A stretch of 64,000 bases of DNA from Lepidodermella squamata (Eukaryota > Gastrotricha). The stretch is from positions 186,001 to 250,000 of the forward strand of contig JBLDXI010000064.1 in the NCBI GenBank assembly GCA_047495785.1, read 5' to 3'. Positions 1-8,243 of the stretch are shown in pieces. The position numbers and the translations under genes are program-made. Below the pieces are notes generated by a model. It saw only the letters and a program-made list of their open reading frames with translations, ran no database searches and had not been told where the DNA came from. Position 1 is the first letter of the stretch; the number at the start of each line of letters is the position of its first letter.

Positions 1-425
1 GAAAATCGACAACCACATGCTATTCTAAGGCCCGATGCGCATATTTCCCATCAGTTACTGATTTCAGTGAAATTTTCAATTTCGCTATTTTTTTAAATAT
101 AGTATTGTCGTCAAAAATATAGGTCGAGTCGCTATGACAATTCGATATTTTACGGTATAACATATCGTTTCCGACTTTCAAAGTTTGTGAAGTTGTAGCA
201 GCCGTTGTAGCCGCATCTCTACAACGGCTGATCTACAACGCGAGGTGAAATACTTTCGGACGAAGAGCTTATAGGAAGGGGCGCATTTTCCGAGCCGATA
301 TCAATGCTTTTATCGATGAAAATGGCTTCGAAAATAGCCTCGAATAAATTACTGGTAATTCTGCCTAACAAGTAGCCTAACAAAAAAAAATTAATTAATT
401 AATCTCTCAAACTCAGCAAAACTGC
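1..425. other. Non-coding stretch, no gene seen
   Basis: AT-rich sequence with no open frame of note. A short near-palindrome around 'gcagccgttgtagccgc' lies near 199-235. No recognisable gene or complete mobile element was found. Confidence 0.5.
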
Positions 426-429
426 CCAT

Positions 430-575
430 TTACATGGCATGATGAATCGAGTTTCACTTTCGACGCAGCGCAGTGATGTTAAATTTGACGGCTGAGTTTC
501 TATCGACAAGTGAATTTGCTTGCTGTCGAATCGAAACATCGGATGTGCGGCTGCTCGGTGATCGGAACAGTAACT
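430..575. pseudogene. Scrambled relic of the Cys-rich lectin family
   Basis: Two family fragments lie back to back. On the + strand, about 437-505 resembles the lectin-domain core seen again at about 21850-21930 (a W-[H/D]-[D]-[G/E]-SSF-like stretch, then 'gacggctg...ctatcgac'). On the - strand, about 575-500 encodes a stretch reading V-P-I-T-E-Q-P-H-I-R-C-F-D-S, closely matching module-a exons at 24.6 and 38.5 kb. There is no open gene structure around either. The pieces look like rearranged debris from a copy of the family located more than 16 kb to the right. Seen: the similarity and opposed orientation. Inferred: the origin by duplication and inversion. Confidence 0.65.
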
Positions 576-618
576 GCGAGTTGCAAAGTTGCGAGTTGCA
601 AAATGCGAGTTGTGTATA

Positions 619-631
619 AAGTGCTCCCTCG
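619..631 (+). repeat. Degenerate pogo/Tigger-like terminus
   Basis: Reads 'aagtgctccctcg', one base different from the CAGTGCTCCCTCG motif repeated at 792, 6229, 7899 (inverted) and 13253 (inverted). It continues with 'tttgtagacc', which also follows a second CCCTCG in the copy at 6229. Confidence 0.45.
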
Positions 632-791
632 TTTGTAGACCACGATGATTACGACGATTTCGATGTTGAATCGAGCGAAATTACATGTTCTAGACGCTAC
701 CATCCAGATGGTGAAGAAATTTTAAAGATACTTACGACGACCTCTGGAATGATACCAATAAGCGAAGCGCGACAAAAGAAACTCGCCACTA

Positions 792-875
792 CAGTGCTCC
801 CTCGATTAGTGCACGGGGTCGGGGCTGTGGGTCTTGCACTTATCCAGGGTTGCAGCTAACGAGGGCTGTTAAAGA
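792..875 (+). mobile_element. pogo/Tigger-like left terminus
   Basis: Starts CAGTGCTCCCTCG directly after a TA dinucleotide, as expected for a Tc1/mariner (pogo/Tigger) insertion at TA. Subterminal sequence contains a second inverted 'taacgaggg' motif near 855. No transposase belonging to this terminus is visible. Its partner could be the inverted copy ending at 13253, but other elements are nested between them, so the pairing is not certain. Confidence 0.5.
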
Positions 876-879
876 GCTA

Positions 880-1290
880 GTGATGAATCATAAGTGCGTA
901 ACTACGTTTTTTTCTTAGTTGCTAAGGAGACGTTGTTTTTAGTGGTTAGCCATATCTGAAACCAAGCCCGGGATCAATTTTTAAGGATCCGTATTTTTTT
1001 TCTTAAAAGTATCTGTTGCCAGTAATGGATTGAAAATGATCGTTGGTCCACTGGGGTCATTCGGATTATGTTTCGGATCAATGGCCTTTGGCCTTTTGTA
1101 GCAATCATGGTAATTAGGTTGCTTTTCTCATGATTTAATCAATACCAAAATAATTTTTTAAATCGGGCTGGTAGTTATTACCATGTCAACATTTAAAGCA
1201 GAATGAGGATTTTGGGGTCAATCAAAAAAGGGCAAAATTTTTCCTTTCAATACTCATTTCGTAAAACAGCTCTGCCGAATACCCGCTGCG
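880..1290. other. Non-coding stretch
   Basis: AT-rich, with no coding or repeat structure that I can support. It probably belongs to the mobile-element nest. Confidence 0.4.
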
Positions 1291-1305
1291 GCGAGGGACG
1301 AGCTC

Positions 1306-2055
1306 GTGAAACGAGAATTCTATCTAGATCCTCCAAGCCTGATCCTCACTAAAACAGCTATTCGTCACTTTCTTAAACTAAAATTCGAGGACAACCATAT
1401 TCTGCTGAAGACTGCTTTCGAAATAATTGATTCTAACAAAAATCTATATAAACACATCTTCAAAAATTTACCAGAAGATGTTGAAAAATTAGGCGGAAAA
1501 GAAATTTTTAACGCTACATCTAAATTTGAGGGCCTAGCCCTGCTTGAGAGATGGTACGAGAAATGGGTCGAAAATGATAAATTTTCGACGGCCTCTTCTC
1601 TGAAATCGCTCTACCAAAATCCTGTCTACTCTGAAGAGAAATTCGACAAACTATTAATATACTCTAGTACGCGGCAAGCTTTCTGGTCAATTAAAAATAT
1701 TCAAACTCTAGCGATGATCAGAACTAATTCCGTACACAAACCGTTTTGCTACATAAATAACTTCGGCCTTAGATGTATCTTCTGCTTGAAAAATAGTAAT
1801 AATCCCGCCCTATCTCTAAATAGCTTCTCGGACTCTGTCGAATTGCTAACACACCTATATGTAGAATGTAACCACTTGCCATTGCTATATAATATTAATA
1901 ACGCCGAAATAAAACCCGATAAACGCGACATTATCAATTCTATAATTCGTTGCGAATCCAGCGGCTCTGCCCATCTTTCAAAAATACTATCTCTCGCCTA
2001 CAGTTACCGTACGACGTTAAAGCTACATATATATCCTTCTACCTTAACTACCTAA
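1306..2055 (+). pseudogene. 5'-truncated retrotransposon C-terminal fragment (possible)
   Basis: A 250-codon open frame without a natural ATG at its left edge (the first codon here is GTG), so it is probably the 3' part of a longer ORF. Near residues 155-190 it has C-x2-C, then about 25 residues later H-L-x-x-x-C-x-H. This resembles the C-terminal zinc-knuckle-like motif after the reverse transcriptase of some non-LTR retrotransposons. The reading frame closes at TAA and is followed by AT-rich sequence with ATTATATTAAAATATATTA. No RT or endonuclease motif is present, so the assignment is tentative. It could instead be an unrelated exon. Confidence 0.35.
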
Positions 2056-2199
2056 TTCTGACTGGGTCCTTGATTTTGGTTAAAATAAATGTAAGTAAAA
2101 TATCGCTCTCATAAATTATATTAAAATATATTATCTGCACGTGTGATTGTGACGTCTGAATCTGTAATATATTTCGAACGACGCACGCGTATACCTCTC

Positions 2200-2272
2200 G
2201 ACGCCTATCTATATGTTATATCTATCTATATGTTATCTATACGTTATACGTTATATCTATATGTTATATCGC
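2200..2272 (+). repeat. Short tandem repeat (tatctatatgttata-like)
   Basis: Imperfect repeats of 'tatctatatgtta' and 'tacgttatac' units occupy this stretch. The flanks up to 2555 hold no gene that I can support. Confidence 0.7.
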
Positions 2273-2626
2273 CAAAGAGTTGTGATATTTGTGGTGCGCC
2301 CAAAGCCCAACCGTGTCCGGTGCTTTTTATTTCTTTTGAAACAATAAAACAAACAGCTTGATTTAAAGCAGAATGAGTGCTCGAATAAATTTGAGATTTC
2401 TGGAATTATTGCACTATTAAAATTCTCTAATTTGCCAAGTCATTAAATCATCCACTATCCACCGTTCCATCAATGAGATTGTAGTAGTTGTGAATGAAAA
2501 AAATCACGAATAAGTCAGACGCGTGCACACTATCAATCGCTCTCTCAATAATCTAAGATAATAATAATAATAATAATAATTTTATTTCGAAATTGCTTTC
2601 AGGATTAGAAGGGCAGGCCACTAACA

Positions 2627-5527
2627 CTAACCCAGTAGTAGTTTACATTTAATATAGGATTTAAGATCCACGCGAAAAATATTTGCTTTGAAGATTTCAT
2701 TACGTACTTTAACAGGGAGAGAATCAGAAAAATCAAAAACACTCGGGTGAAGATTATTCCATATTTCAATGTTACGATTAAGAAAGAAATTTTTATACAC
2801 TGGTTTAGTAGCATTACGGAAGGTATTATTGGGATTTTTTACAATATAGCGAAAACGATGCCCACGATTGCTATTTGTTAAGAAGATAATGTTGTTTTTC
2901 AGAGTTGTGTTTACAGAGCCATTTATTATTTTGTAAAGAAAACAGAGATCATTAATAATGCGACGTTCCTCAAGCGAGCGAATATTAAGATATGTAAGCC
3001 TTTGTGGATAAGTAGAACGGTTTTGGTCCCGAATCGAGAATCCAAGAGCTCGTCTCGTGAAGTAGGACTGCAATTTTTCTATCGCAACAATATTTTCCTT
3101 TAAATATGGTGACCAGACGCTGGAACAATACTCAAGAAGAGGGCGAACATAGACACAGTATGCCCATTTAAGGGTTTCAGCAGATTGCCCCTGAAGCGCA
3201 CGTAAAATTAAATTAGCTCTGAGATACGCTTTTTTTATAGCTTCATTACACTGGGCTTTGAACGATAATTTCTCGTCAACAAGCAAACCTAAATCTTTAT
3301 AACTGGAGCATTTTTTAAGAGGCACGCCACCAAGAAGATAATTAGTTTTTGGATTTTTAGACCCGACATGTAAGATTGCACATTTTTCTAGCGAAAGTTT
3401 GAGTTGCCAACTACTGATCCATTTGAAGAGGTTCTCAAGCGATAAGACAAGGCGGTCAGTTTTACACAAATCGTCGCGGCTAAATACGATATAAATTTTA
3501 CAATCGTCTGCAAAGAGCTTAATTGAGACACCTTGAGGTAGCGAATCGGCCAAGTCATTTATATAAATTAAAAACAACAGAGGGCCAAGGACCGATCCCT
3601 GAGGAACACCACTTGGAACGTCACATTCATCGCTAAATACTCCATTCACACAAACTTTTTGTTTTCGACCACTAAGGTACGATGCAAGCCATTCAAGCAG
3701 TTCTCCACTGACTCCAATCGACTCAAGTTTAAGTAATAATTTTCTGTGACACACGGAGTCGAAAGCCTTAGCAAGATCAACATATACAATATCAACGCAA
3801 TCTGAACATTCGACCGCAAACGCCCAGTCAAGGAAAGATTCCAACATTTGGGTTGTAGTTGACTTGAAACGCATGAAACCATGTTGGGTTGGCGATATAA
3901 GATTATGGTACAGAAGGTAGTCAAGCAAGTGATTTCTGATAATAGTTTCAAGAACACGACACATTGTACACGTTAGCGAAATTGGTCGATAATCAACAGG
4001 ATATTTTGAGTTTCCTTTTTTAGGCACAGGGGTCACAAACGCGGATTTCCATTCATCTGGAACGACACCTTTAGCAAGTGAAAGCGATAAAATTCGGGTA
4101 ATGGGAGTAACCAAGCAAGATTTCAAGTTTTTGAAGAAAATTGATGGCAATCCATCGGGACATAAAGAATAAGAATTAGATAGATCAGAGAGCACTTGTA
4201 ATACCATTTTTTCATCGATTGGAATAGACGTAATTTTATCAACAATGTTCGAGCTTAAGGTGGGCGTGTGCATATCATCAAGCGTAAATACAGTAGAAAA
4301 TTGATGATTCAGAGCATTGGCCTTTTCAGAGTCTTCGGTACACAATTTACCGTTGGAATGGATTAGTGGTGGAATACTAGAATGATTCGATAATTTTGAA
4401 TTTACAAAGCCATACATCTTCGATATGTCTCTTGAAGCAATCATTGACCTCACATTTTCACGTTCAAATTTTTCGACAGCACATTTATATTCAGAAGCCA
4501 AGCGATTGTAATGAGCAAGGAGAGACACGTAATAAGGTGACGATTTATCAGAACGATTTGCTCTCAATTTTTTCCAAGACGCCAATTTTTTACTCCCCAG
4601 TTTTCGAATATATTTGGGATATTTGTATTTTCTTGGAGAGTCACATTTTAACGGTACAAATTTTACAACCAAAGAATTAAGAAGGGAAATAAATTTAACA
4701 TAACATTTATGTATATCATCATAACAGTCGTAAAAGAAATCATACCATGAGAAAGAATTTAAACATTCGATAATTTTTGGAAAATTAGCCTTTCGAAAGT
4801 TACGCGTTTTATCATTAATTTGCGGGGGTGTTAAGGTTACGTCAATTTCAAATTTTAAAGAAGAGTGAATACTAGTGGAGAAATTTTCTATTACAGACAG
4901 ATTGTACACACTACGTTCTGCATTAGTTAGAAGGACATCGAGAATCTTGTCGTTACAAGTTGGTTCAGTAACTAGCTGACTGAAAGAGTTTTCAAAGAAG
5001 CATTCGATAAATAAGGTCTCCATTCTTCGATAACTTTTGACCGTATCAGTCCAATCAATTTTACCCAAGTTAAGGTCAGCTAACAGGTAAATCGGCTGAA
5101 CGCACTTAGCAAGGTAAGATATTGCAGAACACAAAACAGAGCCGTACTCAAAGTCGGTTTGAGAAAAATAAGGCGGGCGATAAAACCCGACAAATCTCTT
5201 GGTACAATTTTTTGAGAAGAAAACGTCTATGGCGATAATTTCGGCTTCATTTAATTCAGAAGGAATTTCAACACGGACAAAATTCAATTCTTTTTTTATC
5301 AACATGCAGACACCGCCACCACCACATTTTGTACGATCATTTCGAATTACAACATACTCTTTATTACACAACATGCCATCAGTAACCGTAGGATTTAGCC
5401 AAGTTTCAGCTATGATGATGATGTCATAAACACCCTGATTTAGAAGGTTTAAAAGTTCGGGAAGTTTGTTTTTCAAGCTACCAGCATTGCAGAAAAAGAC
5501 ACGGCAGCGTGTTAGGCCTGCTGTGGC
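2627..5527 (-). CDS. LINE ORF2: endonuclease-reverse transcriptase
   Basis: The ORF has an N-terminal apurinic-type endonuclease (EEP) and a central reverse transcriptase. EEP motifs: an Asn in C-N-A-G-S-L (codons upstream of the first ATG), the Glu in A-E-T-W-L, Y-R-P-P, and L-A-D-L-N-L. The usual final S-D-H motif appears as S-I-H, with the Asp replaced. RT motifs: F-x-T-P-V-P-K-K-G, D-Y-R-P-I-S-L, Y-V-D-L-A-K-A-F-D, P-Q-G-S-V-L-G-P-L-L-F, and the catalytic F-A-D-D. It would act in target-primed reverse transcription. The first ATG is at 5476, but the frame stays open back to the TAG ending ORF1 (5528-5530). Starting at 5476 would omit the conserved endonuclease Asn, so I extend the coding region to the stop. 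Confidence 0.9.
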   Translation of the reverse strand, partial: ATAGLTRCRVFFCNAGSLKNKLPELLNLLNQGVYDIIIIAETWLNPTVTDGMLCNKEYVVIRNDRTKCGGGGVCMLIKKELNFVRVEIPSELNEAEIIAIDVFFSKNCTKRFVGFYRPPYFSQTDFEYGSVLCSAISYLAKCVQPIYLLADLNLGKIDWTDTVKSYRRMETLFIECFFENSFSQLVTEPTCNDKILDVLLTNAERSVYNLSVIENFSTSIHSSLKFEIDVTLTPPQINDKTRNFRKANFPKIIECLNSFSWYDFFYDCYDDIHKCYVKFISLLNSLVVKFVPLKCDSPRKYKYPKYIRKLGSKKLASWKKLRANRSDKSSPYYVSLLAHYNRLASEYKCAVEKFERENVRSMIASRDISKMYGFVNSKLSNHSSIPPLIHSNGKLCTEDSEKANALNHQFSTVFTLDDMHTPTLSSNIVDKITSIPIDEKMVLQVLSDLSNSYSLCPDGLPSIFFKNLKSCLVTPITRILSLSLAKGVVPDEWKSAFVTPVPKKGNSKYPVDYRPISLTCTMCRVLETIIRNHLLDYLLYHNLISPTQHGFMRFKSTTTQMLESFLDWAFAVECSDCVDIVYVDLAKAFDSVCHRKLLLKLESIGVSGELLEWLASYLSGRKQKVCVNGVFSDECDVPSGVPQGSVLGPLLFLIYINDLADSLPQGVSIKLFADDCKIYIVFSRDDLCKTDRLVLSLENLFKWISSWQLKLSLEKCAILHVGSKNPKTNYLLGGVPLKKCSSYKDLGLLVDEKLSFKAQCNEAIKKAYLRANLILRALQGQSAETLKWAYCVYVRPLLEYCSSVWSPYLKENIVAIEKLQSYFTRRALGFSIRDQNRSTYPQRLTYLNIRSLEERRIINDLCFLYKIINGSVNTTLKNNIIFLTNSNRGHRFRYIVKNPNNTFRNATKPVYKNFFLNRNIEIWNNLHPSVFDFSDSLPVKVRNEIFKANIFRVDLKSYIKCKLLLG

Positions 5528-6208
5528 CTAGATGGCCTTCTTGCTTTTAGATGGCAACGCAGCAGGAATCGGGTCTTCGACGAGAGAACCATCGCCAAAG
5601 CTGTATGAGAAAGAACCAACCGACGTTATCAGTTGAAATCCACCTTGACCGAAAGCAATTTTAAGATTCTTGTTCGTCTGCTTCAAATCCTCAATTTTTT
5701 CCCGGAAAAGTTTACTAGCCGTTGAGCGATGCTTAGTACGACAAGGACGACAGGTGATGCCATCTTGTTTGACCTCAGTAGGCTTGTATTTCTCAAGCAC
5801 GGTTTTCAGGAGGCCATGGTTTGACTTGATTTCGAGTTTGATAGGCCTGGCATTTTCACGGGTCGGACGACCCGAAACACGTTTTCCCAGTCGAAAACAG
5901 TTGAATTCAGCGTCATGTAACTCCGGTATTTCCTGACGGATTTTCTCCGGTAGCTTATCCGGCTTTTCTTCGCCGGGATCGATAACGCCGAACACGACGA
6001 TGGAATTAGCAAGCTTGCTTTCCTCAAGTTGATTGACACGTAGTTGCAAATCATTAATAACCTTGGTCTGATCGGTCACTGTCGTTCGGAGTTGCTCGAC
6101 TTCAGACTTGAGCTTTACAAGTTCCATGGTAAAATGCTCCTTGATACGTACTTCCGTGCCCGTCATCAGCCGTTCGAGCCTAGACCATTCGGCCTCGTCA
6201 ATAGGCAT
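5528..6208 (-). CDS. LINE ORF1 protein (coiled coil + RNA-binding type)
   Basis: 226 residues. Residues 30-65 form a heptad-like coiled coil (LKSEVEQLRTTV..., then repeated I/L spacing). A globular part follows, with S-I-V-V-F-G-V and F-N-C-F-R-L-G-K, resembling the RRM-like core of L1-type ORF1 proteins (V-x-G-[IV] and R-L-G). A basic CTD-like segment follows, with K-L-E-I-K and an acidic/serine C-terminus ending S-K-S-K-K-A-I. Its likely role is RNA binding and trimerisation of the LINE ribonucleoprotein. The TAG stop is in the same frame as ORF2. No CCHC zinc knuckle is visible, although a C-R-P-C-R-T-K-H stretch occurs around residue 155. Confidence 0.8.
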   Translation of the reverse strand: MPIDEAEWSRLERLMTGTEVRIKEHFTMELVKLKSEVEQLRTTVTDQTKVINDLQLRVNQLEESKLANSIVVFGVIDPGEEKPDKLPEKIRQEIPELHDAEFNCFRLGKRVSGRPTRENARPIKLEIKSNHGLLKTVLEKYKPTEVKQDGITCRPCRTKHRSTASKLFREKIEDLKQTNKNLKIAFGQGGFQLITSVGSFSYSFGDGSLVEDPIPAALPSKSKKAI

Positions 6209-6228
6209 GTTGGCAAAGTGCCAGTATA

Positions 6229-7899
6229 CAGTGCTCCCTCGTTAGTGGCACCCTCCTTAAACGAACTCCCTCGTTTGTAGACCGTAATTTTGGACCCTGC
6301 TAAATAAATTAGTTGTAAATTTTTAATTAAACAAATAATAATTATTTGATAGATTAAAAAAATTAAGCGTGAAAAATTAGCGTTCCTAGAAACCTAGCGT
6401 CGCGTTGTCGTGGTTTTGAGAGATCCAGTTATTTCAAGTTTAGTCCAAACGAGTTGAAAGATCATCAGTGCATTAAGCTGTTCCTGTGGCTTTGAAATGG
6501 CTGTGATTACGCAACAGAGTGTGTGGATTAGCTGCCACTCAAGTCGTCTTGTTTTTTTGTTAAACTTTTTCATCAGAAATTACGCCAGTTTATCAGACAA
6601 AATCAGCAATTCATTTCAATAACTATAAAAATGCCCGTCAATCTTCCATCTCCTTGATTTGCAGATTTTTCTTCACGTCAATTGCTGATCAACTAAAAGG
6701 CTCATCTGAACTGCCCTGATTTTTCATTTTTTAGCTTTTTCCCGGCCAGAAAATCTCTTGACATTTACCAGCATTATTAGCATGATCAAATCGGGATATA
6801 AATCGTGTTTTTTTAAGGAAAATGAAACTTCCTAATTTTGTTCCCGGCTGGGTTGCGTAATCATGAAGAATCATGTCCTTGTTTTAAGATTTATTTTAAT
6901 TTCGATACATGGATTCATTCTCATAAAATTAGACCGATTTCATTCGTTCCAGTTTCCCTGAGTTATTGGAATTATTAGCCGATTTTCGATAGTCGATAGG
7001 CCTGATCTAACATGAAAATGGCTGCCACTACTCTACGATTTCATTCCTCAACGTCTTGGCAATTTTACGGGTTTTTTCACAACTTTTAATCATTCAATTT
7101 TGACTTTGAAAATCGCAACATCCCGAGGAGGGGCGGCGGGAGCTTCTGCCCGATTTTGTACCTTGTCCTGATCTTAATAGGCCAGTTGAATGAAAACGAG
7201 ATCACGCCTGAGAAGATACAAATTTATTCTATATTCAATCTAAACATCCTCTTGTTCCCTCTTCCCTCTTGACGGAACCACACGCCTTATGCCTTGAAAT
7301 CGGCCCGTGATTGCTCAATGCCATTAATTCGATGAATTTAAAAAAGAAAAATTCAGGTTAACCGCGAAAAAATTGTCGAAAATACATTATTCATCCTAAT
7401 TGTTTCAATTTTCATTTTTTAACTAATTCTACGAAGTATTCTGGTCAATCTTGACCGAGGTGATTGATTTTTTAAGCTGTGATTTCAAATGAAATTTGTT
7501 TGCGAAATCGGACGAGCTTGGCATTTTTGAAGTAAATTGAAATGATGAGATTCCAGGTTTTTTTTATTCTGAGTTCGTTAACCCCAGGCAGGACTTGAAA
7601 TCAGAGTAAAAAACAAGGCTAACCAGTCAAATCAAAGCCGCCCTGGCAAATAAGAATAAAAACTTGGCGACGAACTTACAATTCATAGTGTTACTGTTTC
7701 ACAGCCTTCAGCGAGCGAAATTTGTAATGACACGTAATCCGTGTCCGTCTCTTTCTGCGCGTTGGCATGCCAACTGTCTTAAGTCGTAGAAACGGTCTAT
7801 TTTTAGCTTCTGCATTCAATTACAGCCCTCGTTATAGCTTTCCCTTGTTTAAAGACCGGGTCTGGCTCCCGACCCAGTGCTTTTATCGAGGGAGCACTG
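6229..7899. mobile_element. Non-autonomous pogo/Tigger-like element (candidate)
   Basis: Begins CAGTGCTCCCTCG after TA (6227-6228) and ends with the inverted copy CGAGGGAGCACTG followed by TA (7900-7901). This gives 13-bp perfect terminal inverted repeats and a TA duplication, as in pogo/Tigger elements of Tc1/mariner. A second CCCTCG motif lies subterminally at about 6265. The 1.67-kb interior is AT-rich with no transposase frame. The pairing of these two ends is the simplest one, but other termini of the same kind at 792 and 13253 leave it open. Confidence 0.55.
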
Positions 7900-8136
7900 T
7901 AGTAAATTTGAGAGAGGGTTATCAAATGTGTGTAAAAACACAAAAAATTCAATTTACGTTTAGAATGAAATCGCGTGAGTAGCGAGAAGATAAAAAACGT
8001 TTATCTGTAAACAGCGTAGAAAGTAGGAATTTTCCTGAGGGGGGGATAGAGTATTTTGGTCAAAAAATTTCGCTCGCGAACGCTACGCGTTCGCTCGCAT
8101 CATCTATTCACATTCTTCCTATATTTCTCAAAGCAT

Positions 8137-8207
8137 TCTTTGTCCTTGGAATCGAACCAAGATTTCCGCCTTTTAGGGGCAGCGTCCTACCATTGGACGA
8201 GACAAAG
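8137..8207 (-). tRNA. tRNA-like gene, isotype uncertain
   Basis: On the minus strand the sequence folds as a full cloverleaf. It has a perfect 7-bp acceptor stem (CTTTGTC/GACAAAG), a 4-bp D stem GTCC/GGAC with loop AATGGTA, a 5-bp anticodon stem CTGCC/GGCGG with one T-G pair, a 4-nt variable loop, and a T stem CTTGG/CCAAG around TTCGATT, with discriminator A. The anticodon loop reads CCTAAAA. That gives TAA at 34-36 but C at position 33, where U is nearly universal, and a UAA-Leu tRNA should have a long variable arm. It is therefore probably a tRNA-derived pseudogene or an anticodon-mutated copy. No CCA is encoded. Confidence 0.55.
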
Positions 8208-8243
8208 CTAATTTTGAGATTGAATTCATCCTAATTCTATCAA

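Larger units (their letters stand above)
2556..6228 (-). mobile_element. CR1/jockey-type non-LTR retrotransposon (LINE), near full length
   Basis: Reading on the minus strand, the element carries ORF1 (6208-5528), ORF2 (2627, see separate entries), a short 3'UTR, and ends in a (TTA)n-type tail, visible on + as (aat/ata)n at 2562-2582. A microsatellite tail in place of poly(A) is typical of CR1/L2/RTE-like elements. ORF1 begins only about 20 nt from a pogo-like terminus at 6229. The LINE's 5'UTR is therefore either cut there or interrupted by an element inserted at 6229-7899. Both ORFs are open, so this is a recent copy. I saw no clear target-site duplication. Confidence 0.85.

Noticed and set aside
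5199-6280. Plus-strand open frames over the LINE
   Set aside because: Antisense shadows of ORF1 and ORF2.
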